Under the pieces are notes generated by a model. That model was not told where the DNA came from. It did no database searches and was given only the letters and a program-made list of their open reading frames with translations. Positions 15,120 to 23,519 of a DNA stretch of 64,000 bases are shown here, piece after piece. A program made the translations under genes and the position numbers. Within the stretch, counting starts at the first letter, position 1. Every line of letters begins with the position of its first letter. This DNA is from Lysobacteraceae bacterium. GTDB lineage: Bacteria > Pseudomonadota > Gammaproteobacteria > Xanthomonadales > Xanthomonadaceae. The stretch lies in the NCBI GenBank assembly GCA_023954075.1, contig JAMLIV010000018.1:1-64000 (forward strand), written 5' to 3'.

Positions 15120-17621
15120 ATGACCCTGCAACTGATGCGCTCCTTCCTCTTCCTGCTGCTGGCCGGCACCCTGCCTGCCCACGCCGCCGAATACTGCGTC
15201 GGCACCCCGGGAACGTTCCAGATTGCGCTCGATGACGCCGAGCTGGACGGCGAGGACAGCTTGATCAAGGTGCGCGCCGGCACCTACAACCTGAGCAACG
15301 AGCTGCGCTACGAGCCAGGCCTCGAATACGCGTTGCCGGCCGGGCGCCTGACCATCCGCGGCGGCTACAACGCCGACTGCAGCAGCTATTCGCTGACGCC
15401 GGGTGCAACCACACTGGTCAGCAGCAACCACTCCTCCCTGGATATCATCACCAGCACCGGCCATGCGAGTGTGGCCGGAATGAGCTTCCAGGGCAGTTCG
15501 CTGGTGATGCAAAGCCCGATCCTGAGCCCCTGCCCCGCGCAACGGCGCACGTTCGCCCTGTATCGTGTACGCATCGACCAGGCCCAGTTCGATGCCGTCG
15601 CGTGGTGCCACAACGTACGGGTCGAGAACTCGCTGTTCACCAACGGGATACGTCATCCCGACAACACCATCGTTCCCTACAACACCGCCTTCAGCACCTA
15701 TCTGGCTGATGACGATGACACCTACGACGCGGCCTCGACCCTGACCATGGTGAACTCGACGGTGTTCAATGGCTTGACGTGGCTGAACAGCCTGGACGCC
15801 GGGAGGCAGGGCACAGCGATCCTCTACAACAGCATTTTCAGCGTCTCCGGCAACGACGTCGAAAGCCGGGCGCACATCTTTGCCGCCAGCAGCCGCTATG
15901 ACGGCATCAGCTTCATCGGCGGCGCGATGTTGATTCCGGGTTCGGGTCAGAACACCACCGCCAACCCGCAGCTCGATGCCAACTACGTGCCGGCGGTCGG
16001 CTCGCCGATGATCAACGCCGGCACCAGCGTCGTGCCCGACGGGCTGCCGGAGACCGATCATGCCGGCGGTGCCCGCGTGATCGGTGTCGCCGTGGACATC
16101 GGCGCGCTGGAATCGCCGGTCGACGGCACCGGCGTGTTCACCGTCACCAATACCAACGCCTCCGGCGCAGGCTCGCTGGCCCAGGCGCTGGCCAACGCCA
16201 ATGCCGATCCGGGCTTCAACCGCATCCGCTTCAACATCCCCGGCGGCTGTCCGCAGACGATCGCCCTGTCCGGCTCGCTGCAGGTGCACGAAAGCGTGAA
16301 CTTCGACGGCTGGTCGCAGCCCGGCTCGGTCAAGAACACCAGCGAATCCGGTTTCAACGCACTGCCCTGCGTGATCCTGAGCGGCAACGGTGGCATCGGC
16401 ATCGAAACCATGGGCAGTCTCGGCAGCGACCCGATCACGGTGCGCGGGCTGGCCTTCGGCGGTTTTGACCTGGCCATCTCGCTGGCCTTCGGCAAAGGCC
16501 ACGCCGTTTACGGCAACCAGTTCGGCGGCCAGATCGGCAGCCAGTTCGGTCCGCTCCTGTCCGCCAACAACCAGGCCATCGCGCTGATCGGAGGCGGTCT
16601 CAGCGTGATCGGCGGCAATCCTGCGGCCTATCGCAACATGATCGGCGGCTCCACCGATGTGGGCGTGCTGATCACCACCTTCCTGGGGCTGGGCGGCAAC
16701 GACAACAGCGTGATCAACAACCTGATCGGCATCGACAAGGATGGCATGAGCGCGCTCGCCAACGGCACCGGCATCCGCATCAACGGCGGCTTCAACCTGA
16801 TCCGCGGCAACCGCATCGGCGGCAACCTGCAGGACGGCATCCTGCTCTCCGGCGAGAACGCCAGAAGCAACCGGATCGAGGACAACCGCATCGGTGGCGG
16901 GGTCCTTGCGTTCGGTTTTGCCTCATCCAGCAACGGCCGCATGGGCGTCATGCTGCAATCGGACGCGAACAACAACCGCATCGGGCCGGACAACGTCATC
17001 GGCCGCAACGGCGACGACGGCGTGCGCATCATGCCCACGGCGCGCGGCCGCAACACCATCGTCGGCAATCACATCGCCCGCAACTCGGCGCTGGGCATCG
17101 ACCTGGGCGGCAATGGCGTGACCGCCAACGACGCCGACCCGGTGATCTGCGATCCGACCCTGGGCTGCGCCGCCAATCGCGGGCAGAACTTCGCGGTGCT
17201 GACGAGCGCCGAACTGCGCCACAGCGGGGTCATACCGCTCGGCCGGCCGATCCGCGTCCAGGGCACGCTGCGGTCGACCCTCGGCGGACCGTACCGTATC
17301 GAGGTCTTCGGCAGCGACGGCTGCGAGGCCAACGGACACGGGGAAGGCCAGCGGCCGCTGGCCGCGACGTTCCTGACCATCGACAATGCGCCCTATTGCC
17401 CGCCGGGCGGTGGCATCTGCATCGTTTGCGCGGACGGCAACTGCACCCAGCCGTTCACGGCGTGGCTGCCCGAGGTCGATGCCGCGGTGGGCGATTCCAT
17501 CACCGTGACCGTGACCAGCCCCGCTGGCGACACCTCGGAGTTTTCGGCCTGCAAGACACTGACCGAAGAGCAGGGTGTGCCAGGCGGCGATGCGATCTTT
17601 GCCGACGGCTTCGAGGATTGA
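15120..17621 (+). CDS. Secreted parallel beta-helix protein with IFADGFED tail
   Basis: The 833-residue protein has a signal peptide ending near LPAHAAEYC. The N-terminal third contains a polymorphic-outer-membrane-like stretch with paired cysteines. Around residues 340-360 it carries VTNTNASGAGSLAQALANAN, the entry motif of many large surface beta-helix proteins. It then has many short repeated strands with Asn and Gly (NRIGGNLQDGILLSGENA, NRIGPDNVIGRNGDDGVRI), typical of right-handed parallel beta-helices. The last residues are GGDAIFADGFED, a C-terminal motif recurrent in secreted proteins of this bacterial group. No catalytic domain is seen. Likely extracellular or surface-displayed; function unknown. 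Confidence 0.85.
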   Translation: MTLQLMRSFLFLLLAGTLPAHAAEYCVGTPGTFQIALDDAELDGEDSLIKVRAGTYNLSNELRYEPGLEYALPAGRLTIRGGYNADCSSYSLTPGATTLVSSNHSSLDIITSTGHASVAGMSFQGSSLVMQSPILSPCPAQRRTFALYRVRIDQAQFDAVAWCHNVRVENSLFTNGIRHPDNTIVPYNTAFSTYLADDDDTYDAASTLTMVNSTVFNGLTWLNSLDAGRQGTAILYNSIFSVSGNDVESRAHIFAASSRYDGISFIGGAMLIPGSGQNTTANPQLDANYVPAVGSPMINAGTSVVPDGLPETDHAGGARVIGVAVDIGALESPVDGTGVFTVTNTNASGAGSLAQALANANADPGFNRIRFNIPGGCPQTIALSGSLQVHESVNFDGWSQPGSVKNTSESGFNALPCVILSGNGGIGIETMGSLGSDPITVRGLAFGGFDLAISLAFGKGHAVYGNQFGGQIGSQFGPLLSANNQAIALIGGGLSVIGGNPAAYRNMIGGSTDVGVLITTFLGLGGNDNSVINNLIGIDKDGMSALANGTGIRINGGFNLIRGNRIGGNLQDGILLSGENARSNRIEDNRIGGGVLAFGFASSSNGRMGVMLQSDANNNRIGPDNVIGRNGDDGVRIMPTARGRNTIVGNHIARNSALGIDLGGNGVTANDADPVICDPTLGCAANRGQNFAVLTSAELRHSGVIPLGRPIRVQGTLRSTLGGPYRIEVFGSDGCEANGHGEGQRPLAATFLTIDNAPYCPPGGGICIVCADGNCTQPFTAWLPEVDAAVGDSITVTVTSPAGDTSEFSACKTLTEEQGVPGGDAIFADGFED

Positions 17622-17636
17622 TCGTGCAGTGAAGCC

Positions 17637-17685
17637 GGAGCGCCACGGCGGGCCGCGCACCTTCCCGGGGGCGCTCCGCCGTGGC
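17637..17685 (+). terminator. Hairpin region after the beta-helix gene, two exclusive stems
   Basis: GCCACGGCGG (17642-17651) pairs with CCGCCGTGGC (17676-17685), a perfect 10-bp stem. Overlapping it, GGAGCGCC (17637-17644) can pair with GGCGCTCC (17670-17677). The two folds exclude each other. There is no U-run, so it may be a weak or Rho-assisted terminator 15 bp after the stop. Confidence 0.45.
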
Positions 17686-17783
17686 CTTGGCAGCCCCGGC
17701 ACGCATGCAAGGGCCGATCCCGGCTTGCGCCACGCCTGATCGAAACCTACAGTGCGTGGGGAAAGTCGAAGGGGTGCGGCACG

Positions 17784-18806
17784 ATGCGGGTGATGGTGAC
17801 CGGGGGCGGCGGGTTTCTCGGTCGGGCGATCTGCGCCCGGCTGGTCGAGCGTGGCTGCGAGGTGCTTTCCTATTCGCGCGGCGAATATCCCGAACTCAGG
17901 GCCATGGGCGTGCGTCAGCTGCGCGGCGACATCGCCAGCTTCAGCGACGTGACCGCCGCCTTTGCCGACGTCGACGCCGCCTTCCACGTTGCGGCCAAGG
18001 CCGGTGCCTGGGGCAGCTTCCACGACTACTTCGATGCCAACGTGCGCGGCACCTGGAACGTGATCGCGGCCTGCCGCATGAACCGCGTCCGCACCCTGGT
18101 GCATACCTCCACGCCCAGCGTCGCGCACCGCGGCACGCGCCCGGTGACCGGGGCCAATGAAGAAGGCGCGCCGCTGGCCGAGCGTTACAAGGCCTGGTAT
18201 CCCGCGACCAAGCGCGTGGCCGAGGAGCACGTGCTGGCGGCCAACGGCAATGCGCTCAGCACCGTGGCGCTGCGCCCGCGCCTGATCTGGGGGCCGGGCG
18301 ACAACCACCTCCTGCCGCGCCTGGCCGAGCGCGCCCGCGCCGGCAGGCTCAAGTTCGTCGGCGATGGCCTGAACCTGGTGGACACCACCTACATCGACAA
18401 CGCCGCGCAGGCACATCTGAACGCCTTCGACGCATTGCACGACAAGCCCGGCGCGCCCTGCGCCGGCAAGGCCTACTTCATCTCCAACGGCGAACCCAAG
18501 CCGATCGGCGACATCCTCAACGGCCTGCTGCGCGCGGTGGGCGCGCCCACGGTGACCCGGCTGATGCCGTTCCGCGTGGCCTACTACGCCGGCGCGCTGC
18601 TGGAGCTCGGGTATTCGATCCTGCCGCTCAAGGGCGAGCCGCCGATGACGCGCTTTCTCGCCGAGCAGCTTTCGACCGCGCACTATTACGACATCGGTGC
18701 CGCGCGCCGCGATTTCGGTTACCAGCCCAAGGTCAGCACGCTCGAAGGCCTGCGCCAGCTCACGAACTGGTGGCGCAAGCAGGGTGGCGGCGCGCCAGGC
18801 ACCTGA
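17784..18806 (+). CDS. NAD(P)-dependent epimerase/dehydratase, OleD-like (3-beta-HSD family)
   Basis: The 340-residue extended SDR enzyme starts with the Rossmann motif [16 protein letters not shown]. The catalytic tyrosine is in [15 protein letters not shown] (YxxxK), with the preceding serine in HTSTPSV. The segment [16 protein letters not shown] and overall length match OleD-type 2-alkyl-3-oxoalkanoate reductases of olefin hydrocarbon synthesis and related 3-beta-hydroxysteroid dehydrogenases. The usual oleABC partners are not beside it, so the substrate is uncertain. TTGCGC and TACAGT spaced by 17 bp (17725-17753) may be the promoter, and AAGGGG precedes the ATG. Confidence 0.8.
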   Translation: MRVMVTGGGGFLGRAICARLVERGCEVLSYSRGEYPELRAMGVRQLRGDIASFSDVTAAFADVDAAFHVAAKAGAWGSFHDYFDANVRGTWNVIAACRMNRVRTLVHTSTPSVAHRGTRPVTGANEEGAPLAERYKAWYPATKRVAEEHVLAANGNALSTVALRPRLIWGPGDNHLLPRLAERARAGRLKFVGDGLNLVDTTYIDNAAQAHLNAFDALHDKPGAPCAGKAYFISNGEPKPIGDILNGLLRAVGAPTVTRLMPFRVAYYAGALLELGYSILPLKGEPPMTRFLAEQLSTAHYYDIGAARRDFGYQPKVSTLEGLRQLTNWWRKQGGGAPGT

Positions 18807-18854
18807 GCGGGAAGGCGTACTGCACGCGCCGGCGTCGCCCTCACGGGCGAGGGG

Positions 18855-19223
18855 TCATTCCGGATCGATGCCGTTGGTCGGTACGTCCGGCGCAGCGCCC
18901 GCTGCCGCATCGTCGCGTGCCGCCGCCTCGCCTGCGATCATCGCGCCGACCGTGGCCACGCCCACGATGGCCGCCTGGTCCGCACTCGGCTGCGCCGCCT
19001 TGCGGCGCGCCTCGGCCTCGCGCATCTGGCGGATTTCCTCCGGACCGATCAGCCGCCCGGCGTCGCCGCGGCTGTTGTCGATGCGCTGCGCGGCCACCGC
19101 CAGCGTGCCCACGACCATGAAGACCAGCGCACCGATCAGGCACAGCGCCGCCAAGGCAATCGAGGTGGTCTTGAAGACCACCGCAAAGCACAGCAGGGAA
19201 CCCACAAACCAAAGCCAGCGCAT
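18855..19223 (-). CDS. Small two-helix membrane protein, hypothetical
   Basis: The 122-residue protein has two adjacent transmembrane helices (about residues 4-22 and 25-47), then a charged cytoplasmic stretch with PEEIRQMREAEARRKAAQ and an Ala-rich tail. Start: the ATG at 19223 has GGAG 6 nt upstream; the ATG two codons earlier is abutted by GGAG and is less likely. It is convergent with the OleD-like gene. No family was recognised. Confidence 0.65.
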   Translation of the reverse strand: MRWLWFVGSLLCFAVVFKTTSIALAALCLIGALVFMVVGTLAVAAQRIDNSRGDAGRLIGPEEIRQMREAEARRKAAQPSADQAAIVGVATVGAMIAGEAAARDDAAAGAAPDVPTNGIDPE

Positions 19224-19352
19224 GGACATCTCCGGGAGCGGCGGACAGGCAGCGGTGACACTGCCCTCCCCGCTAGTTTACGGGCCATCGCGACGGGCAG
19301 GCCAGCACCGCGCGGACGGCTGTCGGGCTTGCCGTGCCGGCGGTCGCTTTTG

Positions 19353-20789
19353 CTAGAGCAGCGGCGAAAACAGCCGCGCGGTGGCGTCGCCGAGGTGGCG
19401 CCAGCGCGAGACGGGCTGGTTTGCGCGAACCTCCACGCAGCGCGTGGCGTAGTCGTTCCAGGCCGCTTCCATCGCCAGCGCGAGCTGCGCGTCGCTGACC
19501 AGGGTGGACAGTTCGAAGTTCACCCGGAAGCTGCGGTTGTCGAAGTTGGCGCTGCCGATCATGACGTGGTGCCGGTCGATGAGCAGGGTCTTGGCGTGCA
19601 GCAGGTTGGGCTGGTATTCGAAGATGCGCACGCCCGCGCCCAGCAGTTCGTCGTAGTAGGAGCGCGCCGCGGCGCTCACCAGGCGCGAGTCGGCGCGCCG
19701 CGGCAGCATCAGACGCACGTCCACGCCGCACAGCGCGGCATTGGTCAGCGCCATGCGAGCCGCCTCGCTCGGCACGAAGTAGGGCGTCACCAGCCAGACC
19801 CGCGCGGTGGCGTCGTGGATCGCTTCGACGCTGACGCGATGGTAGGCCTCCCAGCTGCTGTCGGGGCCGGACGGGATCACCAGCGCCGGCGAACCAGCGG
19901 AATCCATCGCCGGCCAGAAGCCGTCGTCGCACAGCGCGGCACCGGTGACGTAGCTCCAGTCTTCGACGAAGGTGACCTGCAGGCCCTGCACCGCCGCGCC
20001 GGAAAAGCGCAGGTGCAGGTCGCAAAACGCATCGGCGCGGCGGCGCGGGTCCTGGGTATCGGAGATATTCACCCCGCCGGTGAAACCGAGCCTGCCGTCC
20101 ACGATCAGGAGCTTGCGGTGGCTGCGCTGATTGAGCGCCGGGCGGCGCGCAAAGCGCAGCCGCACCGGGTGGAACCAGGCGACTTCGCCACCGGCCGCGC
20201 GCAGCGCTGCGAAGAAGCGGTTGCGCGTGCCCGCGCTGCCGACGCTGTCGATCAACAGCCGCACCGCGACGCCCTCGCGCGCCTTGGCCGTCAGCGCGTC
20301 GCGGAAGCGTCGTCCGGTTTCATCGGGATCGAAGATGTAGCTGGCGAGGTGGATGTGATGGCGCGCCGCCGCAATGGCTTCGAGCATGGCCTCGTAGGTT
20401 TCCGCGCCGTCGCGCAGCAGGTGCGGCTCGCGCATGCGCTTGGGCGCGAGTCCGGTGGTGCGCCGTGCCAGCCGCGCCACCTGCAGATCGGAGATCGGAG
20501 CCAGATCGTCCGCGAGCGCGGGTGAGGCCAGTGCGGAACGCGCCCGCGCGCGCCGGATGCGCTGGCGGCGAATGCGCATCGGTCCGAACAGGTAGTAGAT
20601 CACCAGGCCCACGACCGGCAGCGCCGCCAGCGACAGCAGCCAGCTCAACGTGGCGACCGGCTCGCGCCTGTCCCAGATGATCCAGAGCGCCAGGACCACG
20701 AGATAGAGGCTCCAGGCCAGCGCCAGCGGCACGCCGATGTGCGGGATCGAGGCAAGCTGCAGCCAGAACGATTCAAGCATGGGCGGCAC
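19353..20789 (-). CDS. cls: Cardiolipin synthase (phospholipase D superfamily)
   Basis: The 478-residue protein has two N-terminal transmembrane helices (about residues 15-37 and 47-68) followed by two phospholipase D repeats. The HKD motifs are QRSHRKLLIVDGRLGFTGG (about residues 230-248) and LLHAKTLLIDRHHVMIGSAN (about 408-427). This is the bacterial ClsA layout, which condenses two phosphatidylglycerol molecules to cardiolipin and glycerol at the inner membrane. Start: ATG at 20789, with a second Met three codons in. It is divergent from the secreted beta-helix gene at 20997. Confidence 0.93.
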   Translation of the reverse strand: MPPMLESFWLQLASIPHIGVPLALAWSLYLVVLALWIIWDRREPVATLSWLLSLAALPVVGLVIYYLFGPMRIRRQRIRRARARSALASPALADDLAPISDLQVARLARRTTGLAPKRMREPHLLRDGAETYEAMLEAIAAARHHIHLASYIFDPDETGRRFRDALTAKAREGVAVRLLIDSVGSAGTRNRFFAALRAAGGEVAWFHPVRLRFARRPALNQRSHRKLLIVDGRLGFTGGVNISDTQDPRRRADAFCDLHLRFSGAAVQGLQVTFVEDWSYVTGAALCDDGFWPAMDSAGSPALVIPSGPDSSWEAYHRVSVEAIHDATARVWLVTPYFVPSEAARMALTNAALCGVDVRLMLPRRADSRLVSAAARSYYDELLGAGVRIFEYQPNLLHAKTLLIDRHHVMIGSANFDNRSFRVNFELSTLVSDAQLALAMEAAWNDYATRCVEVRANQPVSRWRHLGDATARLFSPLL

Positions 20790-20909
20790 CAGAGAGGCGA
20801 CCCATCATCGTCGGCGCGCGACGGTCCGGCAAGTGCGGCCTTCCGGCGGGTCTGCCATGCCGCAAGCGCGCTGCGATCCGCGTCCGGCCATGCGTTCGCA
20901 TCAACGTGA

Positions 20910-20953
20910 CCGTAGCAAAACCGACACATCCCTGTCGCAGGACCGTCACGCCG
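20910..20953 (+). promoter_or_regulatory. Candidate tandem Pho box (four half-sites, 11-bp period)
   Basis: CCGTAG (20910), CCGACA (20921), CTGTCG (20932) and CCGTCA (20943) occur at exact 11-bp intervals; each differs from the PhoB half-site CTGTCA by one to three bases. TAAGGT at 20960-20965 could be the -10 box. The match is looser than the site before phoB, so PhoB control of the downstream secreted protein is a hypothesis. Confidence 0.45.
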
Positions 20954-20996
20954 GCCGCCTAAGGTACGTGCTCCCTCCCCAACAGGATTGGCAACC

Positions 20997-22718
20997 ATGT
21001 CCTTCCCGCTTCGCAAGACTGCCCTCGCGCTGGCGCTGTCCAGCGCCTCACTCGCCTGCGCCGCGCAAGTGGTCGTCAACGACGGCCTCGACGGCAACTG
21101 GTTCGCGCCGAACGCGGGTGGACGCGGCGTTTCGGTTGATGCCATCGCAAACGAAGACGGCAGTTCCCGCATCTACGGCGTGGTGTTCACCTACGACACC
21201 GCCGGCAAGCCGCTGTGGCTGACCATGCTCGGCGACGTGCCCGCCGGCCAGAGCGTCGTCGACGGCGTGCCCGTGCTTCGCTTCGAAGGCGGTCGCTTCG
21301 ACAGCGCCAACCCCGCCCCGACCAGCACCGTCGTCGGCACCGCCTCCATCGACGTCTCCAGCTGCAAGGCCATCAGCCTGACGTTCGACATGAACGCAGA
21401 CTCCGGTCTGCCCGACGCCACCCTCGACGTGGCCCCGGCGCAGGTCAACGTGGGCTATGCCGCCAACCCGCTGTGCGCAGCGGCACCGGTGCTTGCCGCG
21501 TGCCCGACCGGCACCACGGCCGAAGGTGCCGACTGCCTCCTGCCCAACAGCATCACCGGCAACCTTTACCTGCCGGCCGGCAAGAAGTACCTCGTGCGCG
21601 GCGCGGTGATCGTCGAAGGTGGCGGCACCCTGACCGTCGCCCCGGGCGTCACCGTGCAGGGTCATTCCGACATCTCGGTCGCCAACTTCATTGGCGTCAA
21701 GCAGGACGGGCGCATCTACGCCGATGGCACGCCCACCCGCCCGATCGTGTTCACCGGCCCGACGCCGGAAGTCGGCTCCTGGGGCGGCCTGCACATCGCC
21801 GGGCGCTCCACCTGCAACGACTACGTCTCCGCGGCCGAGCCGTGCCGCTTCGAGGCGTATCCCGACATGGCCTTCGGCGGCGGCAAGCTCGATGACAGCT
21901 CCGGCGTCCTGCGCTACGTGCGCATCGAGTGGGCCGGCGTTCCGATCCGCCCGAACGAAGAGCTGAACTCGCTGACCCTGCTGGGCGTGGGCGCGGGCAC
22001 CGTGCTCGATCACGTGCAGGTCGACGGCGGCAAGGACGATGGCTTCGAGTTCTTCGGCGGCAACGTCAACGGCAGCCACCTGGTGTGCTCGAACATGGGC
22101 GACGACTGCTTCGACTTCGACGACGGCTACCACGGCAAGCTGCAGTTCCTGCTCGCCTGGCAGGGTGACAACACCGACATCGGTTCGGACTCCAACGGCA
22201 TCGAGTCGGACAACAGCAAGGATTCCCCGGACATTCAGCCGCGCACCCAGCCGCAGATTTCCAACATCACCCTGCTCGGCTCGTCGACCTTCCCCAACAA
22301 GCACGGGCTGCGCATCCGCCGCGGCAGCGGCGGCAACTACGCCAACCTGGTGGTGCATGGCTTCACCGACCGCTGCCTGGCACTCGATGATGCCGCCACC
22401 TTCGCGCTCGGCACCGCCAGCGGGCAGGGTGCGGCGCTCTCGATGACCCATTCCTTCGTCGGCCAGTGCGGGGGCGGTGCGTTTGACGACAGCGCCAACG
22501 ATCCCTACCTGGTGAGCGCGTGGTTCAACGCCACCGGAGCCGGCAACCAGAGCGGCGATCCGAAGCTCAACGGCTTCCTGCCGGCGGCCGGTTCGCCGCT
22601 GCTGCAGGGTGGCAAGTCGCTGGCGGACCCGTTCTTCCGCCCGGTGAGCTACCGCGGCGCCTTCGCCGGCGCGCATGATGACTGGACCGCCGGCTGGACG
22701 GTCCACCTGCCGCGCTGA
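20997..22718 (+). CDS. Secreted protein with N-terminal WxFTYD-type domain and beta-helix
   Basis: The 573-residue protein has a signal peptide (LRKTALALALSSASLACAAQ). Residues about 28-150 form a domain with GNWFAPNAGGRGVSVDAI and VVFTYDTAGKPLWLTMLGD, seen in many secreted proteins of Xanthomonadales. The remaining 400 residues contain short beta-strand repeats with GGGTLTVAPGVTVQG and VDGGKDDGFEFFGGNVNGSH, consistent with a parallel beta-helix, and Asp-rich DDCFDFDDGYHG that could bind metal. Start: ATG 20997 with AGGA 9 nt upstream; the TTG at 20988 is unlikely. It lies between cls and phoB behind a possible Pho box, so a phosphate-starvation role is plausible. No enzyme motif identified. 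Confidence 0.8.
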   Translation: MSFPLRKTALALALSSASLACAAQVVVNDGLDGNWFAPNAGGRGVSVDAIANEDGSSRIYGVVFTYDTAGKPLWLTMLGDVPAGQSVVDGVPVLRFEGGRFDSANPAPTSTVVGTASIDVSSCKAISLTFDMNADSGLPDATLDVAPAQVNVGYAANPLCAAAPVLAACPTGTTAEGADCLLPNSITGNLYLPAGKKYLVRGAVIVEGGGTLTVAPGVTVQGHSDISVANFIGVKQDGRIYADGTPTRPIVFTGPTPEVGSWGGLHIAGRSTCNDYVSAAEPCRFEAYPDMAFGGGKLDDSSGVLRYVRIEWAGVPIRPNEELNSLTLLGVGAGTVLDHVQVDGGKDDGFEFFGGNVNGSHLVCSNMGDDCFDFDDGYHGKLQFLLAWQGDNTDIGSDSNGIESDNSKDSPDIQPRTQPQISNITLLGSSTFPNKHGLRIRRGSGGNYANLVVHGFTDRCLALDDAATFALGTASGQGAALSMTHSFVGQCGGGAFDDSANDPYLVSAWFNATGAGNQSGDPKLNGFLPAAGSPLLQGGKSLADPFFRPVSYRGAFAGAHDDWTAGWTVHLPR

Positions 22719-22765
22719 TTGGCAGAGCCACCCCGGGGGCGACCCGCGTGTCGCTCCCGGGACGG

Positions 22766-22802
22766 CTGTCACACGACTGTCATGATGGTGCGATGCAATA
22801 AT
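22766..22802 (+). promoter_or_regulatory. Pho box and -10 element of phoBR
   Basis: CTGTCA at 22766-22771 and again at 22777-22782 are two exact PhoB half-sites 11 bp apart. AATAAT at 22797-22802, at a spacing suited to a PhoB-activated promoter, can serve as the -10 box. The phoB ATG follows 27 bp later. This indicates autoregulation of phoBR, as in E. coli. Confidence 0.85.
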
Positions 22803-22829
22803 CACTTTGTCGACATAACGCCATCGCGA

Positions 22830-23519
22830 ATGCACAAGCGAATCCTCATTGTCGAAGACGAAGCCTCCATCCGCGACATGGTCGCCTTCGCCCTGCGGCG
22901 GGTCGACATGGAGGTGCTGCAGGCGTCCGACGCGCGCAGCGCGCTGATCGCCCTGGCCGACGGTGCACCCGACCTGATCCTGCTGGACTGGATGCTGCCC
23001 GGAACCTCCGGGCTGGAGCTGGCGCGCCGCCTGCGCGCCGATCCGCGCAGCGCCGAGGTGCCGATCATCATGCTGACCGCACGTGGCGAGGAAACCGACC
23101 GCGTCGCCGGGCTGGAAGCGGGCGTGGACGATTACGTCGTCAAACCTTTTTCCACCCGCGAACTGATCGCGCGCATCCGCGCGGTGCTGCGCCGCGCGCA
23201 GGGCGACGATGGCACCGGCTCGATCGAAGTGGGCGGAGTGCGCATCGACGGCCCGGCACACCGGGTCTACGTGGGCGAAGAGCGCGTCGAGATGGGCCCG
23301 ACCGAATACCGCCTGCTGCATTTCTTCCTCACCCATCCCGAGCGCGTGCATTCGCGCGCGCAGCTGCTCGACCAGGTCTGGGGCGGCAGCGTGTACGTCG
23401 AGGAGCGTACCGTCGACGTGCATATCCTGCGCCTGCGCAAGGCGCTCGAACCCTACGGCTGTGAACGCCTGGTGCAGACGGTGCGGGGTGCCGGCTACCG
23501 GTTCTCCGCCAAGCCGTGA
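22830..23519 (+). CDS. phoB: Phosphate regulon response regulator
   Basis: The 229-residue OmpR-family regulator begins HKRILIVEDEASIRDMVAFAL, with the phospho-acceptor Asp in DLILLDWMLPGTSG (about residue 53) and the conserved Lys in DDYVVKPFSTREL. The C-terminal winged helix (about 130-228) ends LVQTVRGAGYRFSAKP. It activates genes for phosphate uptake when phosphorylated by PhoR. Start: ATG 22830; the open frame further upstream lacks domain similarity and contains the Pho box. It overlaps phoR by 4 bp (GTGA). Confidence 0.95.
   Translation: MHKRILIVEDEASIRDMVAFALRRVDMEVLQASDARSALIALADGAPDLILLDWMLPGTSGLELARRLRADPRSAEVPIIMLTARGEETDRVAGLEAGVDDYVVKPFSTRELIARIRAVLRRAQGDDGTGSIEVGGVRIDGPAHRVYVGEERVEMGPTEYRLLHFFLTHPERVHSRAQLLDQVWGGSVYVEERTVDVHILRLRKALEPYGCERLVQTVRGAGYRFSAKP

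Noticed and set aside
14400..16502. A 700-codon minus-strand gene including the LOG domain
   Set aside because: Only the last 195 codons have LOG similarity; the remainder is antisense to the beta-helix gene and lacks domains.
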